Assembly (NCBI GenBank): GCA_030374765.1
Contig: JARGXX010000002.1
Coordinates: 1,178,001 to 1,242,000, forward strand
Source: Agarophyton chilense
Lineage: Eukaryota; Rhodophyta; Florideophyceae; Gracilariales; Gracilariaceae
DNA: 64,000 nucleotides
Direction: 5' to 3'
The position numbers were made by a program, and so were the translations under genes. Below the pieces are notes generated by a model, which was given only the letters and a program-made list of their open reading frames with translations, did no database searches and was not told the origin of the DNA. Of the stretch, positions 42,620 to 53,800 are shown piece by piece (positions within the stretch are counted from its first letter, which is position 1; each line of letters begins with the position of its first letter).

Positions 42620-45493
42620 TTAAGACGCGGCACGGGGATTGTCTTCGGCCGTTGGTGCAAAGCAGCACAAGAACTTGTTCCACTTGCCACTCGCCTTCTT
42701 CTTCGTACCCTTAGTAGTGTCATCAGTCTTTAACGCAGCAGTCTCCCTGGTCTTGTCAGCGCCCTGCTTAACACCTTCTCTCGCCTTTTCCGCACCCACC
42801 TTGACGCCCTCCTTCGCTTTTTCAGCGGCCTCCTTCACGCCTTTTTTGGCCTTAGCAGCACCATCCTTGACGTCCTCCTTCGCTTTTTCGGCGCCCCCTT
42901 TGACACCTTCCTTCGCTTCTTCAGCGGCTTCCTTCACGCCTTCCTTGGCCTCTTCAGCACCATCCTTGACGTCCTCCTTCGCTTTTTCGGCGCCCTCTTT
43001 GACACCTTCCTTCGCTTCTTCAGCGCCCTCCTTCACGCCTTCCTTGGCCTTTTCAGCGCCATCCTTGACGTCCTCCTTCGCTTTTTCGGCACCCTCTTTG
43101 ACAGCTTCCTTCGCTTCTTCAGTGCCTTCCTCAACGCCTTCCTTCACCTTTTCAGTACCCTCCTCGACAGCTTCTTTGGCCTTTTCAGCGCCCTCCTCGA
43201 CACCCTCCTCTGCTATATCAGCACCCTTCTCAATACCCTCCTTTGTCTGTACAGCACTCTCCTCGGCGCCTTCTTCGGCAGTATAGGCAGCATCAGCAAC
43301 GGCGTCCTTTGTGTCGACAGCGGTCTCCTCACCCCTGCTGAAGGCTTCCTCATCTACTGCACTTCTTTTACTCCCCTCCTTTACACCAACAGCTGCTGCA
43401 GCCTTAAATCCTAGGGCTTTCTCGCGTCTCTCCGCCGCAGTCACATCATCCAACAGTTCCTCTTCATCCACAGGTTCAAGAATATCGTCATCATCATCGA
43501 CATCGTCGGCAACAAAATCCGGCGCTCTATCGTCGACGACGACTTCATCAATAACCTCTTCCGTAATCACATTGGTATCGCCCTCCTCTGGGTCAGCCTT
43601 TTTCTCGGTGACTACCTCCTCGACACGGGTCATAACAGGAGCTTCATCGGGGGACACATCATCTTCCGCTTCTTCCACGATTACATCTATCTTCTGCGGC
43701 GCTTCAACCTTCGGCTCGGCAGCTGTGTCGGAAGGCACGTCCACTTCGATAGCCCTTTCCACGGCCACAGGAATCTCTTCGGTATTGCCTTCGTCAACTT
43801 GCTCTATCTCATCCTTGGCATGCTCCTTTTCCGGGGCCATGGCAGCGGCAGTCGCAGCGGTGGCGGCGGCAGCGGCAGCGGTGGCACCGTCCTCACTATC
43901 CATGACGACATCGCCAGTCCCCATGTCCGCAATCTCGTCCTTTGTAGCTCTCTGCACCGAGGAATCCTCTGCGACCGGTGTGGGGGCCGGAGTGGCTGGG
44001 GTGACCGGGAACTCCTCCTGCCTGCCTTCAGCCAGTGCGGTGTCTCGTTCAATTTCCTTGAGCTGAACCTCAGAGTGACGATCAACGACGTCATCCAGCT
44101 CCTTCCTAAGGGCGGCATTGCGAAGCGCAAACTCTTGGTCCTTCTTCAACATGGCCTCAGCCATTTCTTGGGCATGGACTGCAATCATAAGCTGTCTCTG
44201 TTTCTCAAGCTGCTCAATGCTGGAAGCAAGACGTTTCTCAATCTGTTCCAACTCAGCAATACGCTTCTTCAGGTGTGAATTATCAGTTTCCAATGCAGCA
44301 GATTGCTGTTTGAGCTCTGCAAGCTGTTTCTGGACTGATTCATTGTCAGATTTGAGAGTGTTGCGTTCTTTGTCAACATTAACAAAAAGCAGATTTCGGG
44401 AGTCGAGCTCGGCCTTTGTGTCATCTTTCTCTTTTGTAGACTGCTCAACCTGGGTTTTCAGTAGCGAGCGCTCGTCAGTGAGGGAGGTTTTCTCCTCTGA
44501 CAAGGAGGCAATTTGGGACTGAAGAGTGGCAATCTGGGCAGCATTGTCATCAATGAGCTTGTTCATGTCACTCTTTTCGGCCTCCAAAGTATCTACATGT
44601 TTTTCGATATTCTGAATATGGGTGTCAGATTGCTGTTTTTGCTGCTCGAGAGCATGGTTGTGTTCCTGCAACTTTGCAATCTGCTGTTCAAGCTGCTTTG
44701 AACGCTCGACAGCGGCGTTGAGCTCGGCCTCGAGAGAAGCGAGTTTGTCTGTGCGATCTTTTATGTTTGCATGAAGCACGACAATTTCGCCTCGAGAGTC
44801 GGTGAGCTGTTTGTCATAATCGGCCACAAGGCGGTCCTTTTCATGTGTGGCTTCCTTGAGCTGTTGCTCGGCGTCGGTGAGACGAGCGTCACGCTTGGCG
44901 AGCTGATCGGAAAGGTTCTGATTTTCGGTTTGCACGGTGTGCTTGTCCTTGGTGAGATTGACGACCGCCAGGGAGCGCTCGGAGACGACGTTGTCTAAAT
45001 CGTGCTTCTCCTTGGCGGCGGTTTGGCGCAATTGGTCATACTCATGGGCCTTCGCATCAAGCCTGAGCTTGGTGTTGTGAAGCTCGCTGCTGAGTGAGTC
45101 CTTCTCAGACTTGAGCGAGTCGACATTGGCGTCACTTTTCTTCAAGGCAAGCTCGGCGGCAACGAGGGCGGAGTTGAGCTCTGTGACGCGTTTGTCGAGA
45201 GAATCAGCGCGCTGGTGCTCGAGGGAGAGGACGCGGACGTCTTCATGGGCGCGAGAGAGCTGGGTGACGAGGTGGGCGTTCTTGTCCTCGAGGTCCTTGT
45301 TGGCGGAGAGCAGGGAGGCGGTCTGGGCCTCAGCCTTGAGAATTTTCTTTGCGAGGGATGAGTTGAGACCGGCGACGGCTGCGAGTTGTTTCTCGGCGGT
45401 GCGTTGGATACGGTCGACCTCGCCCTCGAGGTCGGCATCGTGCGCTGGGGCGACGGCGGCGGCTGCGGCGGCGGCGGGTATCTGCTGCGTCAT
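42620..45493 (-). CDS. Long coiled-coil protein with LEA-like 11-residue repeats
   Basis: 957 residues. After an Ala-rich start, residues ~25-470 form a long coiled coil (heptads rich in Leu, Glu, Gln, Lys). An acidic, Thr/Ala/Val-rich region follows (about 480-740). Residues ~770-925 are some fourteen 11-mers of the type EGVKEGAEKAK / EDVKDGAEKAK, the pattern of group 3 LEA and amphipathic apolipoprotein-like proteins. The last ten units form a higher-order repeat of three 11-mers (99 bp; the EDVKDGA unit recurs at 99-bp spacing near 42861, 42960 and 43059). The C-terminus has FLCC, a possible palmitoylation site. LEA-type repeats are linked to desiccation tolerance or membrane/lipid-surface binding; the function here is inference. 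Confidence 0.85.
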   Translation of the reverse strand: MTQQIPAAAAAAAVAPAHDADLEGEVDRIQRTAEKQLAAVAGLNSSLAKKILKAEAQTASLLSANKDLEDKNAHLVTQLSRAHEDVRVLSLEHQRADSLDKRVTELNSALVAAELALKKSDANVDSLKSEKDSLSSELHNTKLRLDAKAHEYDQLRQTAAKEKHDLDNVVSERSLAVVNLTKDKHTVQTENQNLSDQLAKRDARLTDAEQQLKEATHEKDRLVADYDKQLTDSRGEIVVLHANIKDRTDKLASLEAELNAAVERSKQLEQQIAKLQEHNHALEQQKQQSDTHIQNIEKHVDTLEAEKSDMNKLIDDNAAQIATLQSQIASLSEEKTSLTDERSLLKTQVEQSTKEKDDTKAELDSRNLLFVNVDKERNTLKSDNESVQKQLAELKQQSAALETDNSHLKKRIAELEQIEKRLASSIEQLEKQRQLMIAVHAQEMAEAMLKKDQEFALRNAALRKELDDVVDRHSEVQLKEIERDTALAEGRQEEFPVTPATPAPTPVAEDSSVQRATKDEIADMGTGDVVMDSEDGATAAAAAATAATAAAMAPEKEHAKDEIEQVDEGNTEEIPVAVERAIEVDVPSDTAAEPKVEAPQKIDVIVEEAEDDVSPDEAPVMTRVEEVVTEKKADPEEGDTNVITEEVIDEVVVDDRAPDFVADDVDDDDDILEPVDEEELLDDVTAAERREKALGFKAAAAVGVKEGSKRSAVDEEAFSRGEETAVDTKDAVADAAYTAEEGAEESAVQTKEGIEKGADIAEEGVEEGAEKAKEAVEEGTEKVKEGVEEGTEEAKEAVKEGAEKAKEDVKDGAEKAKEGVKEGAEEAKEGVKEGAEKAKEDVKDGAEEAKEGVKEAAEEAKEGVKGGAEKAKEDVKDGAAKAKKGVKEAAEKAKEGVKVGAEKAREGVKQGADKTRETAALKTDDTTKGTKKKASGKWNKFLCCFAPTAEDNPRAAS

Positions 45494-46819
45494 GAGGTGA
45501 GGGCGGAGGAAGGAAGGAAGGGACGGGGCGAGGGGGAGAAGGGGGGGGATTCTCAGAGGGAGAAGGGAAAAGGATGGGGTGAACGGTTAGGAGAGAAAGG
45601 AAGAAGGCGGGGCGGGGGTGGGGGTGTGGGTGGGGCGAGAAAGGAAGAGAGAAAGGGAGAGGGGGCGCAAAGTGGAGTGGGTAGCGCACACGAGCGGCGC
45701 GAACAGTTGGAGCGCCACAGGCAAGCGGCAGCTGTGGGCCGGGGGGGTGGGGCGGGGCGGGCAGCGCAGCGCGGCACGTGCGGTACGCTCGCTGCGCAAC
45801 GCTCATAAACACACGCACAGCGCTACTGGCACGGCGAAAGGCGCCCGAACACAACGCGCGCGTCCACGTTGAGAGCGACGCGCGTGCCACGCGGAGCGCG
45901 TGGAACGCTGGCTGCCGTCGTACTTTTTTTTACGCCTGCCGCCTCTGTCTGTTGGCTGTCGTCGTGCTTGTGCGTTGTGTTGTGCACAGCCACTTGTTTA
46001 CGTCGCGTGGCGCATTGAGCCAAACTCGTCTTCTCAATGCCCACCACATCACTTTTCGCCTTCTTCTGTAGCTCTCTCTATTTGCCCCTTCGTAACTCCA
46101 GGACATGTTAGCTGCGTCAGCCAGCGGCTGACACACACCCAACCCGTAACTTAATCCACAGCGTCTTCTTCACATATCTCTCTTCCCCATTTGTTGTAAC
46201 ACCAAACGCATCCATCACCCCACGGCCTCTCTCCCCCGCACCACTGCTTACTCGGCTACTCTTGCGTCACATGCCACGCGCGTAGTGCGTGCTAGCCGCC
46301 CTACTGCGCGCAGCTTCTCAGTGGTGCTCGCGTTTCTAGTGTGCTCACTTAGTTGACAATCACCTTTTCTCCAAGGTGCCGCATCTACATCCGTCAGCGA
46401 TCCAAGTCCACCGCAATCGGTGTGTTATCCTTGGGTAAACAAAACTCATCGCCCATCGAGGTACTGACTGCCGATGGCACTTGTATCTAAGCCCATCGCC
46501 CAAGTCGATTGGACCTGTCATATTGAACAACATGTCACACTTTTGTCCCGACGCATTTCACGCGGCATGAAGCATTTTGCTCAGCCTTTTCTACGCACTC
46601 CATATCGTTTCCGGCGTTCCCATGTTTTTTCCTCATCTATTCAACTGCACTATCAAACCACCCGGCCATGAGAGTTCGCCACGGCCGTTCTTGCCAAGCG
46701 TCAACAGCCGGGCGCATGAAACCTCACCCATGTTGACAGCGATAGATCTACGGCCAATCGACCGGAGGCGAACGCCATTATCTTTAAAAGTCTAATAATA
46801 GCTACAGTAAATTAATATC
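45494..46819. other. Upstream region of the coiled-coil gene, no other gene seen
   Basis: The first ~300 bases are purine-rich on the plus strand (GA/GGGA-rich), giving open but repetitive frames on both strands. The rest has no recognisable gene, RNA or repeat up to the copia LTR. Confidence 0.5.
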
Positions 46820-47140
46820 TGACAGTCTGGGGTTGGAGGAGATTAAAAACAATAAACGGTTTTGAGACTGCAATTGCCTTTTGACAACGCAATCTGTCAG
46901 CAGTCCGAAGATCACAAAGCCCTGCAAACGGGCAGCAGCAACGGGTGCAGACGAAAGGACGAGCAAAGCAATGATAAAAGGGGGAGCAACAGCCCAAACG
47001 AGTAAAGAACGCGAAGGGGAGGGTGAGAGCCCAGAGGCGAAGAAACAGTTGCCCTGATTGACTTTGTTCAATCCTTCAAGCGCGTTGTTAACCCGCCCTA
47101 CGATCCATGAGTGACACATTCGGTCATTTCGGTCATCTCA
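46820..47140 (+). repeat. 5' LTR of the copia element
   Basis: Starts TGACAGTC and ends ATCTCA. Shares long blocks with the 3' LTR, for example around 46903-46925 and 46974-47000. Boundaries are approximate by a few bases. Confidence 0.8.
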
Positions 47141-47142
47141 TA

Positions 47143-47156
47143 GTTATGGGCCCAGC
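47143..47156 (+). other. Primer-binding site complementary to the initiator tRNA-Met anticodon arm
   Basis: GTTATGGGCCCAGC lies 2 bases after the 5' LTR. It is the exact reverse complement of GCUGGGCCCAUAAC, the anticodon-arm sequence of animal-type initiator tRNA-Met. Drosophila copia uses the same internal tRNA region (half-tRNA priming), rather than the tRNA 3' end. Confidence 0.7.
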
Positions 47157-47735
47157 TTCAAAAACTAATGCATTCCCACGGGAATCATTTAGTAATCTGC
47201 TCTGCTGTAAATCCGGGTCTCAAATCTGGATATACTACAACACTTTAAAACAGAACGATCCGGTTCGATTAATAAAAGCTACAGTGTTATCTGCAACTCC
47301 TTTTTTCGTTAGGTACAGAAGATCGAACAGAGGTCCTTCCATGTAGGAGGCCTATGAACATATCAGGCTGGCGCCACATGAACCACTCACCAGAAGCTAA
47401 TGGAGGGCATACTGGAGGACTTTCTTGCAGATGAAACACCGTATTCTGCACATGAAAAACAGTCCCAAACAAATGAGTACAATGAACTCGAAATAGTGGA
47501 GAAAGGCGCTTCACAAATAATGCTTTATATCTTTGGACGAGAAAGCGATAATGAAGATATGAGCCAACCAAAGAATATCTAAGTGACCTTTTTCTCAAGA
47601 ATTGTAGTGGTTGAGCCAGAAACAGACATCGGTCAATCTTGAACGGAAACTAAGACGCTTTCGCAGGATAAATAGCTGGAATAAGACGAACGAAGTATAC
47701 TTTGTGAGATATACCACGTCACTGGGAGTGCGCAA

Positions 47736-49318
47736 ATGACCAGAAATAAGATGGATTGCGCTCCCCAAACGGTGTCAGCAAAGGCCGTTGCTAAGGAGAT
47801 AGAGGAAACATGGAAGGATTCATACGTCAAACTCATGGAGGGCGCTGTCCTTAAGGATGCAAACATCATTAGCTCACACGTCGCTTATAAGGTTAAGCGT
47901 GAGAAGAAAGGTCATGAAATGATGAAAGCTAGGCTGTACCCACACGTAAGTCGTGACAAAGACAAGGGTTACATACGAAGCGACTGAGGAAGCGCACAGT
48001 TTTACATCATACGAATGCTACTGTCTTTGACAAAAGTACTCCAACTGAGAATCGGATGCTTAGATGTACAAGGGGCCTAATTCCAAAGTGAACCTATTAC
48101 TCGAGAGCTATACATACGCCCTCCTCGCGAATGGAATGGAAGGAGAGGCGTAATATGGAAACTGATCAAACTCCCATATCGAATCTGTGAAGATGGTCGA
48201 CAGTGGGCGCATGTGATAGAAGCATGGCTCCTGGGGTAAACAAAGTTTGAACGATTATATGGAGTCAGCCAGCTGTTTCTCAAATGAGATAATGAAAATG
48301 AAATCATACTACTAATTGAAAAGTTAACTGATGATCTTCTCATATCTGGTACACCTGAAACAATGCAACACTTCTTAAAATCACTGGAGCAAAGGTTTGA
48401 TATCAGCAAGAAAATAAATAACGACGAAGTGTACATCAATGGATGCACAATACAGCAGTCACAAAACAATGACATCAGGCTGTCCATGCATAAGTACTTG
48501 GCATCCATCAAAACAATTAACTTCAGCAAACAACGACGCGGCATGCCTTTAGATGCTACCTCCAAATTTGAGAAGAAGATCTATCGCAAGATGGCCGGCT
48601 AAATGATTTGGCTGGGGAGTGTCACACTGCCACAAGCTTCATACGTAGGCTCTACAATGCAACAGAAACTTCCACGACTGACAGTACAGGATACGGTGGA
48701 CGGTAACAAGATCCTCATAGATATAAGAAAAATAAAACCTGTTATCACTTTTAGGCAACCATCAAACCTAATAACGGATGTCGAAGTTGTTATCTTTCCC
48801 GATGCAGCATTCAATGTTACTTCAACCCAGATGTATGGTCAAACAGGTTTGAAAACAGGTTTTCGATACCGCAACGAAAATGGAGATGCAACTACCTACC
48901 ATCCTATTGATTGATCAAGGAACAAACATCGATGAGTATCATGTTCATCATATGGAACTGAAATACTGGCCTGTACGGATGCTGACGACCGCGGATTTCA
49001 TATTAAGTGCACAATGAAGTCGATTTCACCAGAGGAAAACTTCAGACACATACTCCATTTCGACTCCAAAACACTGTTTGACACCATCATCACCTTGCAT
49101 GAAGGAAAGGATTATCGATTAGAAAAAACTGGGCATAGGATCAGAGACTGTTTTGAATCCAGAGAGATAGACACGCTAAAGTGGGTTCAAAAAAGAGCAA
49201 ACATAGCATCTCCACTGACAAAGTACAACGTTGAATCACAGAAGCTATTGAATCGCATTGCAGCAAGCGGCACGCTAAGAGTATCTCCTCATCAGTCATT
49301 CCCGCTCCACAGCATTAG
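47736..49318 (+). pseudogene. copia reverse transcriptase and RNase H remains
   Basis: Plus-strand fragments keep the copia order. RT: SHVAYKVKREKKGHEMMKAR, a broken IRSD...AQF segment, YIRPPREWNGRRGVIWKL, LTDDLLISGTPE (the D-D catalytic pair kept, preceded by Leu-Thr), and LEQRFDISKKIN. RNase H: DVEVVIFPDAAF, YGTEILACTDADDRGF and LHFDSKTLFDTIITLHEGKDYR. Stops at 47985, 48600 and 48913, and frame changes, separate the parts. Integrase and gag are missing. Confidence 0.85.
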
Positions 49319-49344
49319 TTGGACATGAGTTGCATGAGAAGAAT

Positions 49345-49652
49345 CTCACCCAACTTGGGGGTTTGTAGGAGATTTAAAACAATGAACGGTTTTGAGAATG
49401 CAATTACCCTTTGACAACGCAATCTAACTGCAGTCCGAAGATCACAAAGCCCTGAAAACGGGCAGCAGCAGACATAAAAACGACCAAAACAATGATAAAA
49501 GGGGGAGCAACAACCCAAACGAGTGAAGAACGTGGAAGAGAGGGTGAGAGCCCAGAGGCGAAGGAACACGTGCCCTGATTGGCTTTGTTACATCCTTCAA
49601 GCGAGTTGTTAACCCGTCCTACGATCTATGAGTGACACCTTCGGTCATCTCA
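49345..49652 (+). repeat. 3' LTR of the copia element
   Basis: Aligns with 46820-47140 with scattered changes; its start reads TCACCC where the 5' LTR has TGACAG. Ends ATCTCA. Confidence 0.8.
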
Positions 49653-51500
49653 CAGGGGTAGGTATCCGAGTTCTGCCGCACGAAGCCTAAGGCACAAACT
49701 TGAAGAGCGCTCCGAGCCGAAGGCTCAAGCGCGAGCCAAAGAGGGCTCGAAGTGTACGGTATAAGCACGAAGAGGGTGTCAAGCAGAGACAGACGCCAAG
49801 GCGGAAGCACAAGCGTGAGCCGGCGCTTGACCCCTTTCTCGACTTGCATGTTACGATTAGTGTATTCTTCAGTTCGCGTTTATGTCCCAAGCCGGCGTCT
49901 TTCTCGGCTTGCGCTTTCGGCTCCTGCTTTTGCCTTTTCACAATGTTGCATGCTGCGGCGCTCATTTCCATACTTCAGAAGTTCTCTTTATTGTCTGAAT
50001 CGTGCAATGCTCACTACTTCCAATGAAATACGTTAACAGCAGGTTTTTATTTTAAGATTTGCAACAACAAAAAAACTTTTCCCATCTTTATATGCGTGCA
50101 AACATTGCGCGATGACAGTGGCACTCTAAGTTACAAAGAGAAGTAACGTTAATATGAACCCGAATCTATTTTAATATCAAAGCAGAACCTGAAAACTTTA
50201 ATTATCATAGAAGGGTTACAGCGTCTCATTTGCTTTTCATGTCAATCTGCATTACAGTATCTAGAAAGACAAAAGACACGAAGACGACGAACACCAAGTG
50301 TGACAGTATGAACTGTAAGACATAACGTACTGTAACTACTAAAACCATTGTATATAGATCCTTAATCATTCCTCCCCTTGGAGACCCCCCCCGATGGGCA
50401 GTCACCACTATCACCATTCCATAAACTCGCTTTATGATACATGGTAGCATCGACTGATCAACGTTTCTCGTTTCAGTACTTGTTGATCTGAAAACTGACC
50501 CAAAGATCGCTGCCAGACACCTCAAGGAGCCCAGGGATCTTGAGACTCATTGCAGATAAGAAAACGTATTGAGAACTTTTTCTGACGGATTCATTCGGCT
50601 CTACCGGATTTAATTGTTTTTGCTATGGATCCTCCCATTTCATCCTCAGATGCGACTTTTCATATTTGTTTCTCCTAACAAGGAGCAGATGACAAAAAAT
50701 TTCGAGATTTCGCGCTTTCATAGTCGCCCTTACGACCTTCAAGAAGACGATACTTGACCTTGTTCCATCATTTTGACAGTTTTTTCTTTCCTGATACCGA
50801 TCCATGACCCGGAAGTCGGCTGTATGCCTCCCAGCCTATTTTCTTCTCTTAAGGATGAGGTCTGGTGCTACAAGTTTATCATGGAGCGCTGTGATCACTT
50901 TTTTTCTACCTAATTGGTGCGACCGTACAAAGAATGAATCATTTCTTGCTCAATACTCTTCATTCAAGTACTGATCAGTTTGCCGAAGGCAGAGAAGTCT
51001 TGCCTACTCTAGTGATTTATAGAAGCAAGGGCGTGAGCAGTCCTTAAGATTCTTTTCGGGAGAAAAGATCTGTCGCATTGGTGTTAATTTCCTTTTTCGT
51101 ACTATAATGCAGGCTTCGGCCGAATTTATATTTTGCGTGTTCTAAGTACGTTTGAAGTTGCAGCTTATGAAGCGCCCGTGCGCAAATACGCGGTTATAGA
51201 ACGAAGTTCAAGTAGCTTTTCCACCAAGCGTGGGACTTCATCGTAGACCTTTCGCAGAGGTATGGTTGTGTCTTCTTCAGGAGGCAAGTTGCGCTTGCAA
51301 AGGATTCCTTGCAGTCCATCGGTCTTTCTGATGAGTAGTAGTAGGCGCGCGATGGGCCTACCAATCTCTGAAGAGAGAACTTGTGGAATGAGCGTACTCG
51401 AGTCGAAAACTTCGTTTAAGTAGAAACTCATAGACGGTAAGGGCGCCGTTACGAAGATCTTCACCCTGATGTACGTAGTCATTGATCACACGAACAGTAT
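49653..51500. other. Stretch without a recognised gene
   Basis: 49690-49950 holds dispersed GC-rich words (GAGCC, AAGCGCAAGC and their complements) that could fold into hairpins. The minus strand near 50370-50390 has a purine run followed by TGATTAAGG, faintly like a copia polypurine tract plus LTR start, without further support. No gene recognised. Confidence 0.4.
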
Positions 51501-51620
51501 GAAGTTTGCAGCGTCAATGCAGCGCGAGTATTTGGCCAGCGTGAGTCTCCGATAGAGCGACGAGATCGAAGTCGGCTTCGGTGATGTTTGGCAGAGTGCT
51601 GGTGCGCGCCGAAGCGTAAG
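51500..51620 (-). pseudogene. LINE-type endonuclease fragment
   Basis: A minus-strand frame at 51594-51532 reads NITEADFDLVALSETHAG. This matches the APE-type endonuclease block (D-x-x-x-L-x-E-T-H) near the N-terminus of non-LTR retrotransposon proteins. A stop follows soon after. Neighbouring frames (51165-51482) may carry more of it but are not recognisable. Confidence 0.45.
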
Positions 51621-52526
51621 AGCGTTCACAAGTGGACTGTAGAGCGTTGCGAACCAGTGGATGGAGATCCACCGCGCGATTTGGTAGCTCTTTGACGTTT
51701 GTTGTTCGTTCGATAATAGCTATTGAGACCGATACTGTGGTTTTCCACTGAAGACTGTAAAGGTCTCAGTGCAGTGGGTATCCACAGAAATAACCGCAAA
51801 GAGCGGATGTCGCCTTGCGAGCGATGGTTCTTAGATAAGAAGGGAGTGCGCGGAAAGCGGCCAGTTGTGCCTGAACAATGGGGAAAATACGGGTCTTCAC
51901 GAAGCGGATGTGCAGATGCGGCGGTACGTAATGCACACAAGATCGGCTCGACAACCCTTGTGAAAACACAAACAACCAGGTAACAGTAGAGAAAACAACA
52001 CACACACACACAGAAGGCTGTAGAAAAAGGGCCGTAAACGCGCAACAGTAGAGGGTATCCTCGGAACAAGAGCTATAGCTCAGAACGGTTAAGAACTGAT
52101 ATTATAGGTGCCCCTTCGTGGTGAACCACTTTAGAATTTCTAGGACTCCCCAAGATGGTGTTAAGTTGGTTGGTGGTTCTTGGTTGGCCTTCGCCGTCCT
52201 CACCTGATCCTTGCGCCCTTTAATGTGCCAAGAGGCAAAGAAAGTACTGTACAGTAATGCATACACGTGGCGTGCCACTACAGCATTATCTAAATAACAC
52301 CAAATAAAATATTTGGTGATGGCACCTTACAGTATACACTAAATACAGTGCTTCCTAATTAAATTTCTCATGTCCCAATCTTTCCATGAAGTAATTCTTC
52401 TCATAACTTTTCGTAATCGAGTATAGCCCAAGCAATAGCTTATGAATGCCGTCTCGCGACTTCGTAGTACTTTCGAAAGGTCGAACTCAGCTGCATTCAG
52501 AATGCTAAAGAAACCGTAGCCAGGTT

Positions 52527-52961
52527 TTGGACCTCACAAAAACAGAAATTGGCGGAGTATGGTCGCATTCCATAAACGCGGTGATGGGGTGGATGTTCGA
52601 ACGAGGAGGAGATGAGGCGTCGTTCAGGACAGATTGTAGGATGCGAACGAGATCGGGCCATTTCTTGAATTTCATTCACAGCTACGACGTGAGAGCGGGA
52701 AACGTTCATAACAGATTTCTGTCGAACCGCCTGATGTCGCCGCCGTTGCTCCGGGCAGTGTACGTGCCGAACAAAAAACTGGAACAAAGAGCAATGCCAG
52801 CTCGTTACATATACGTCGCATCCGTCACTCATATCGCAATACTCAATCTAGCCACCCTGCAGTACCAAAAAATCCAAGAGCTCAACTTTAGCCCCTCTGA
52901 AAAAAAGGGCTGTCCGACAAACACAACTTACGAAGAATTTAAAACCAAAGTGGATAGATAG
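52527..52961 (+). CDS. Orphan open frame, 144 codons, unsupported
   Basis: An open frame with mixed composition, not repetitive, flanked by transposon debris. No domain, signal peptide or membrane segment is visible. It could be a fragment of an unrecognised mobile element or a chance opening; the opposite strand is also open over much of the same stretch (52497-52832). Confidence 0.2.
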   Translation: MDLTKTEIGGVWSHSINAVMGWMFERGGDEASFRTDCRMRTRSGHFLNFIHSYDVRAGNVHNRFLSNRLMSPPLLRAVYVPNKKLEQRAMPARYIYVASVTHIAILNLATLQYQKIQELNFSPSEKKGCPTNTTYEEFKTKVDR

Positions 52962-53628
52962 CAGCTGACTCTCTCGTATATCATCGTCAATACCTGTCCA
53001 CCGGTCAGTCGCAACCAGTAAACAGAATACCCCGACGGTACAAAATGAGAACAACTTCACGATTCTGAAGTGGCCGACTGGGACCTGCACAATAGCACAG
53101 AGTGGCTACCCACAGAATTTAAAGCCCGCGCCTATCAACATTCCTGCTTATGATGCTCAATTGATATAAATAAAAGAAAAAAAGAACCAAAACGAAAAGA
53201 AAAGACCTCTGCAACTTACGAGTTGATTTCACGAAGTTCGACCTCTGCTACGAATCCCCATAAATCATAACATACACGACAGACCGGCTCACACAATTCC
53301 TCCTCCTCGTCTCTCACACTTCCCGCAATAAGCCTCTTGAGCATTCTGAAATCAAATCCGCCTGCCTCCACAAAACATACCAACATGACAGAACAGTCTA
53401 TGTCACACAGATGCAGATTATGGACGAAACATCTCGCCATAACAGAAAACACGTGCAGCTTAAGGAAAACCTCAAAGGGTCCTCCCCAGCTGCGTACTAC
53501 TAGAACACCTTACCGAAAGCCTGTCTTGTCAAACTACGATTTAACCCGTCAGAAACAGACCCTTGTATTTATTTAAAACACACAGAAGCATGTATTACTC
53601 TCGCGTCAGTGTTCTCGGAATGCTAGTT
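52962..53628. other. Stretch without a recognised gene
   Basis: AT-richer DNA between the orphan frame and the putative left end of the large transposon. Nothing recognised. Confidence 0.4.
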
Positions 53629-53800
53629 CAGTGGTCAAAAAAGGACGAATTGAAATGACCGAAAAACCCGTGAATTTATCCAAATTTGGAGGTGTTAATT
53701 TCCGAAAATATTTTCATTCGTTCATTAGTGCTAGTTTGTATGGGAAGGAAAACTAGCACATATCTGCAGTTTTTCTAGTTTTGATGGAGGTAAAACTAGC
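53629..53800 (+). repeat. Putative left end of a large DNA transposon
   Basis: CAGTGGTCAAAAAAGG begins at 53629 and looks like a transposon tip of the CACTA-like kind; GGTCA and TGACC form a short inverted repeat between 53633 and 53660. It is followed by four copies of the AAACTAGC/GCTAGTTT motif or near copies at 53730-53737, 53750-53757, 53775-53782 and 53793-53800 in both orientations, the arrangement expected of subterminal repeats. The matching right end would lie beyond the window, so the boundary is unproven. Confidence 0.4.

Larger units (their letters stand above)
46820..49652 (+). mobile_element. Ty1/copia retrotransposon, internally deleted and decayed
   Basis: Two similar ~310-320-bp direct repeats (46820-47140 and 49345-49652) flank 2.2 kb with plus-strand copia RT and RNase H remains. 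No protease or integrase is left, and only unclear sequence precedes RT. The total of 2.8 kb is about half of a usual copia element. A primer site matching the initiator-tRNA anticodon arm follows the 5' LTR, and a short purine run (GAGAAGAA, 49335-49342) precedes the 3' LTR. No clear target-site duplication was found. The LTRs differ at many positions, so the copy is old. Confidence 0.85.

Noticed and set aside
42639..44066. Plus-strand frames of 215 and 251 codons opposite the coiled-coil/LEA-like gene
   Set aside because: Ser/Ala/Pro-rich mirror images of the repeated 11-mers and acidic region on the coding strand.
50230..50395. Purine tract followed by TGATTAAGG, possible minus-strand copia 3' LTR
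   Set aside because: No partner LTR and no convincing pol sequence upstream.
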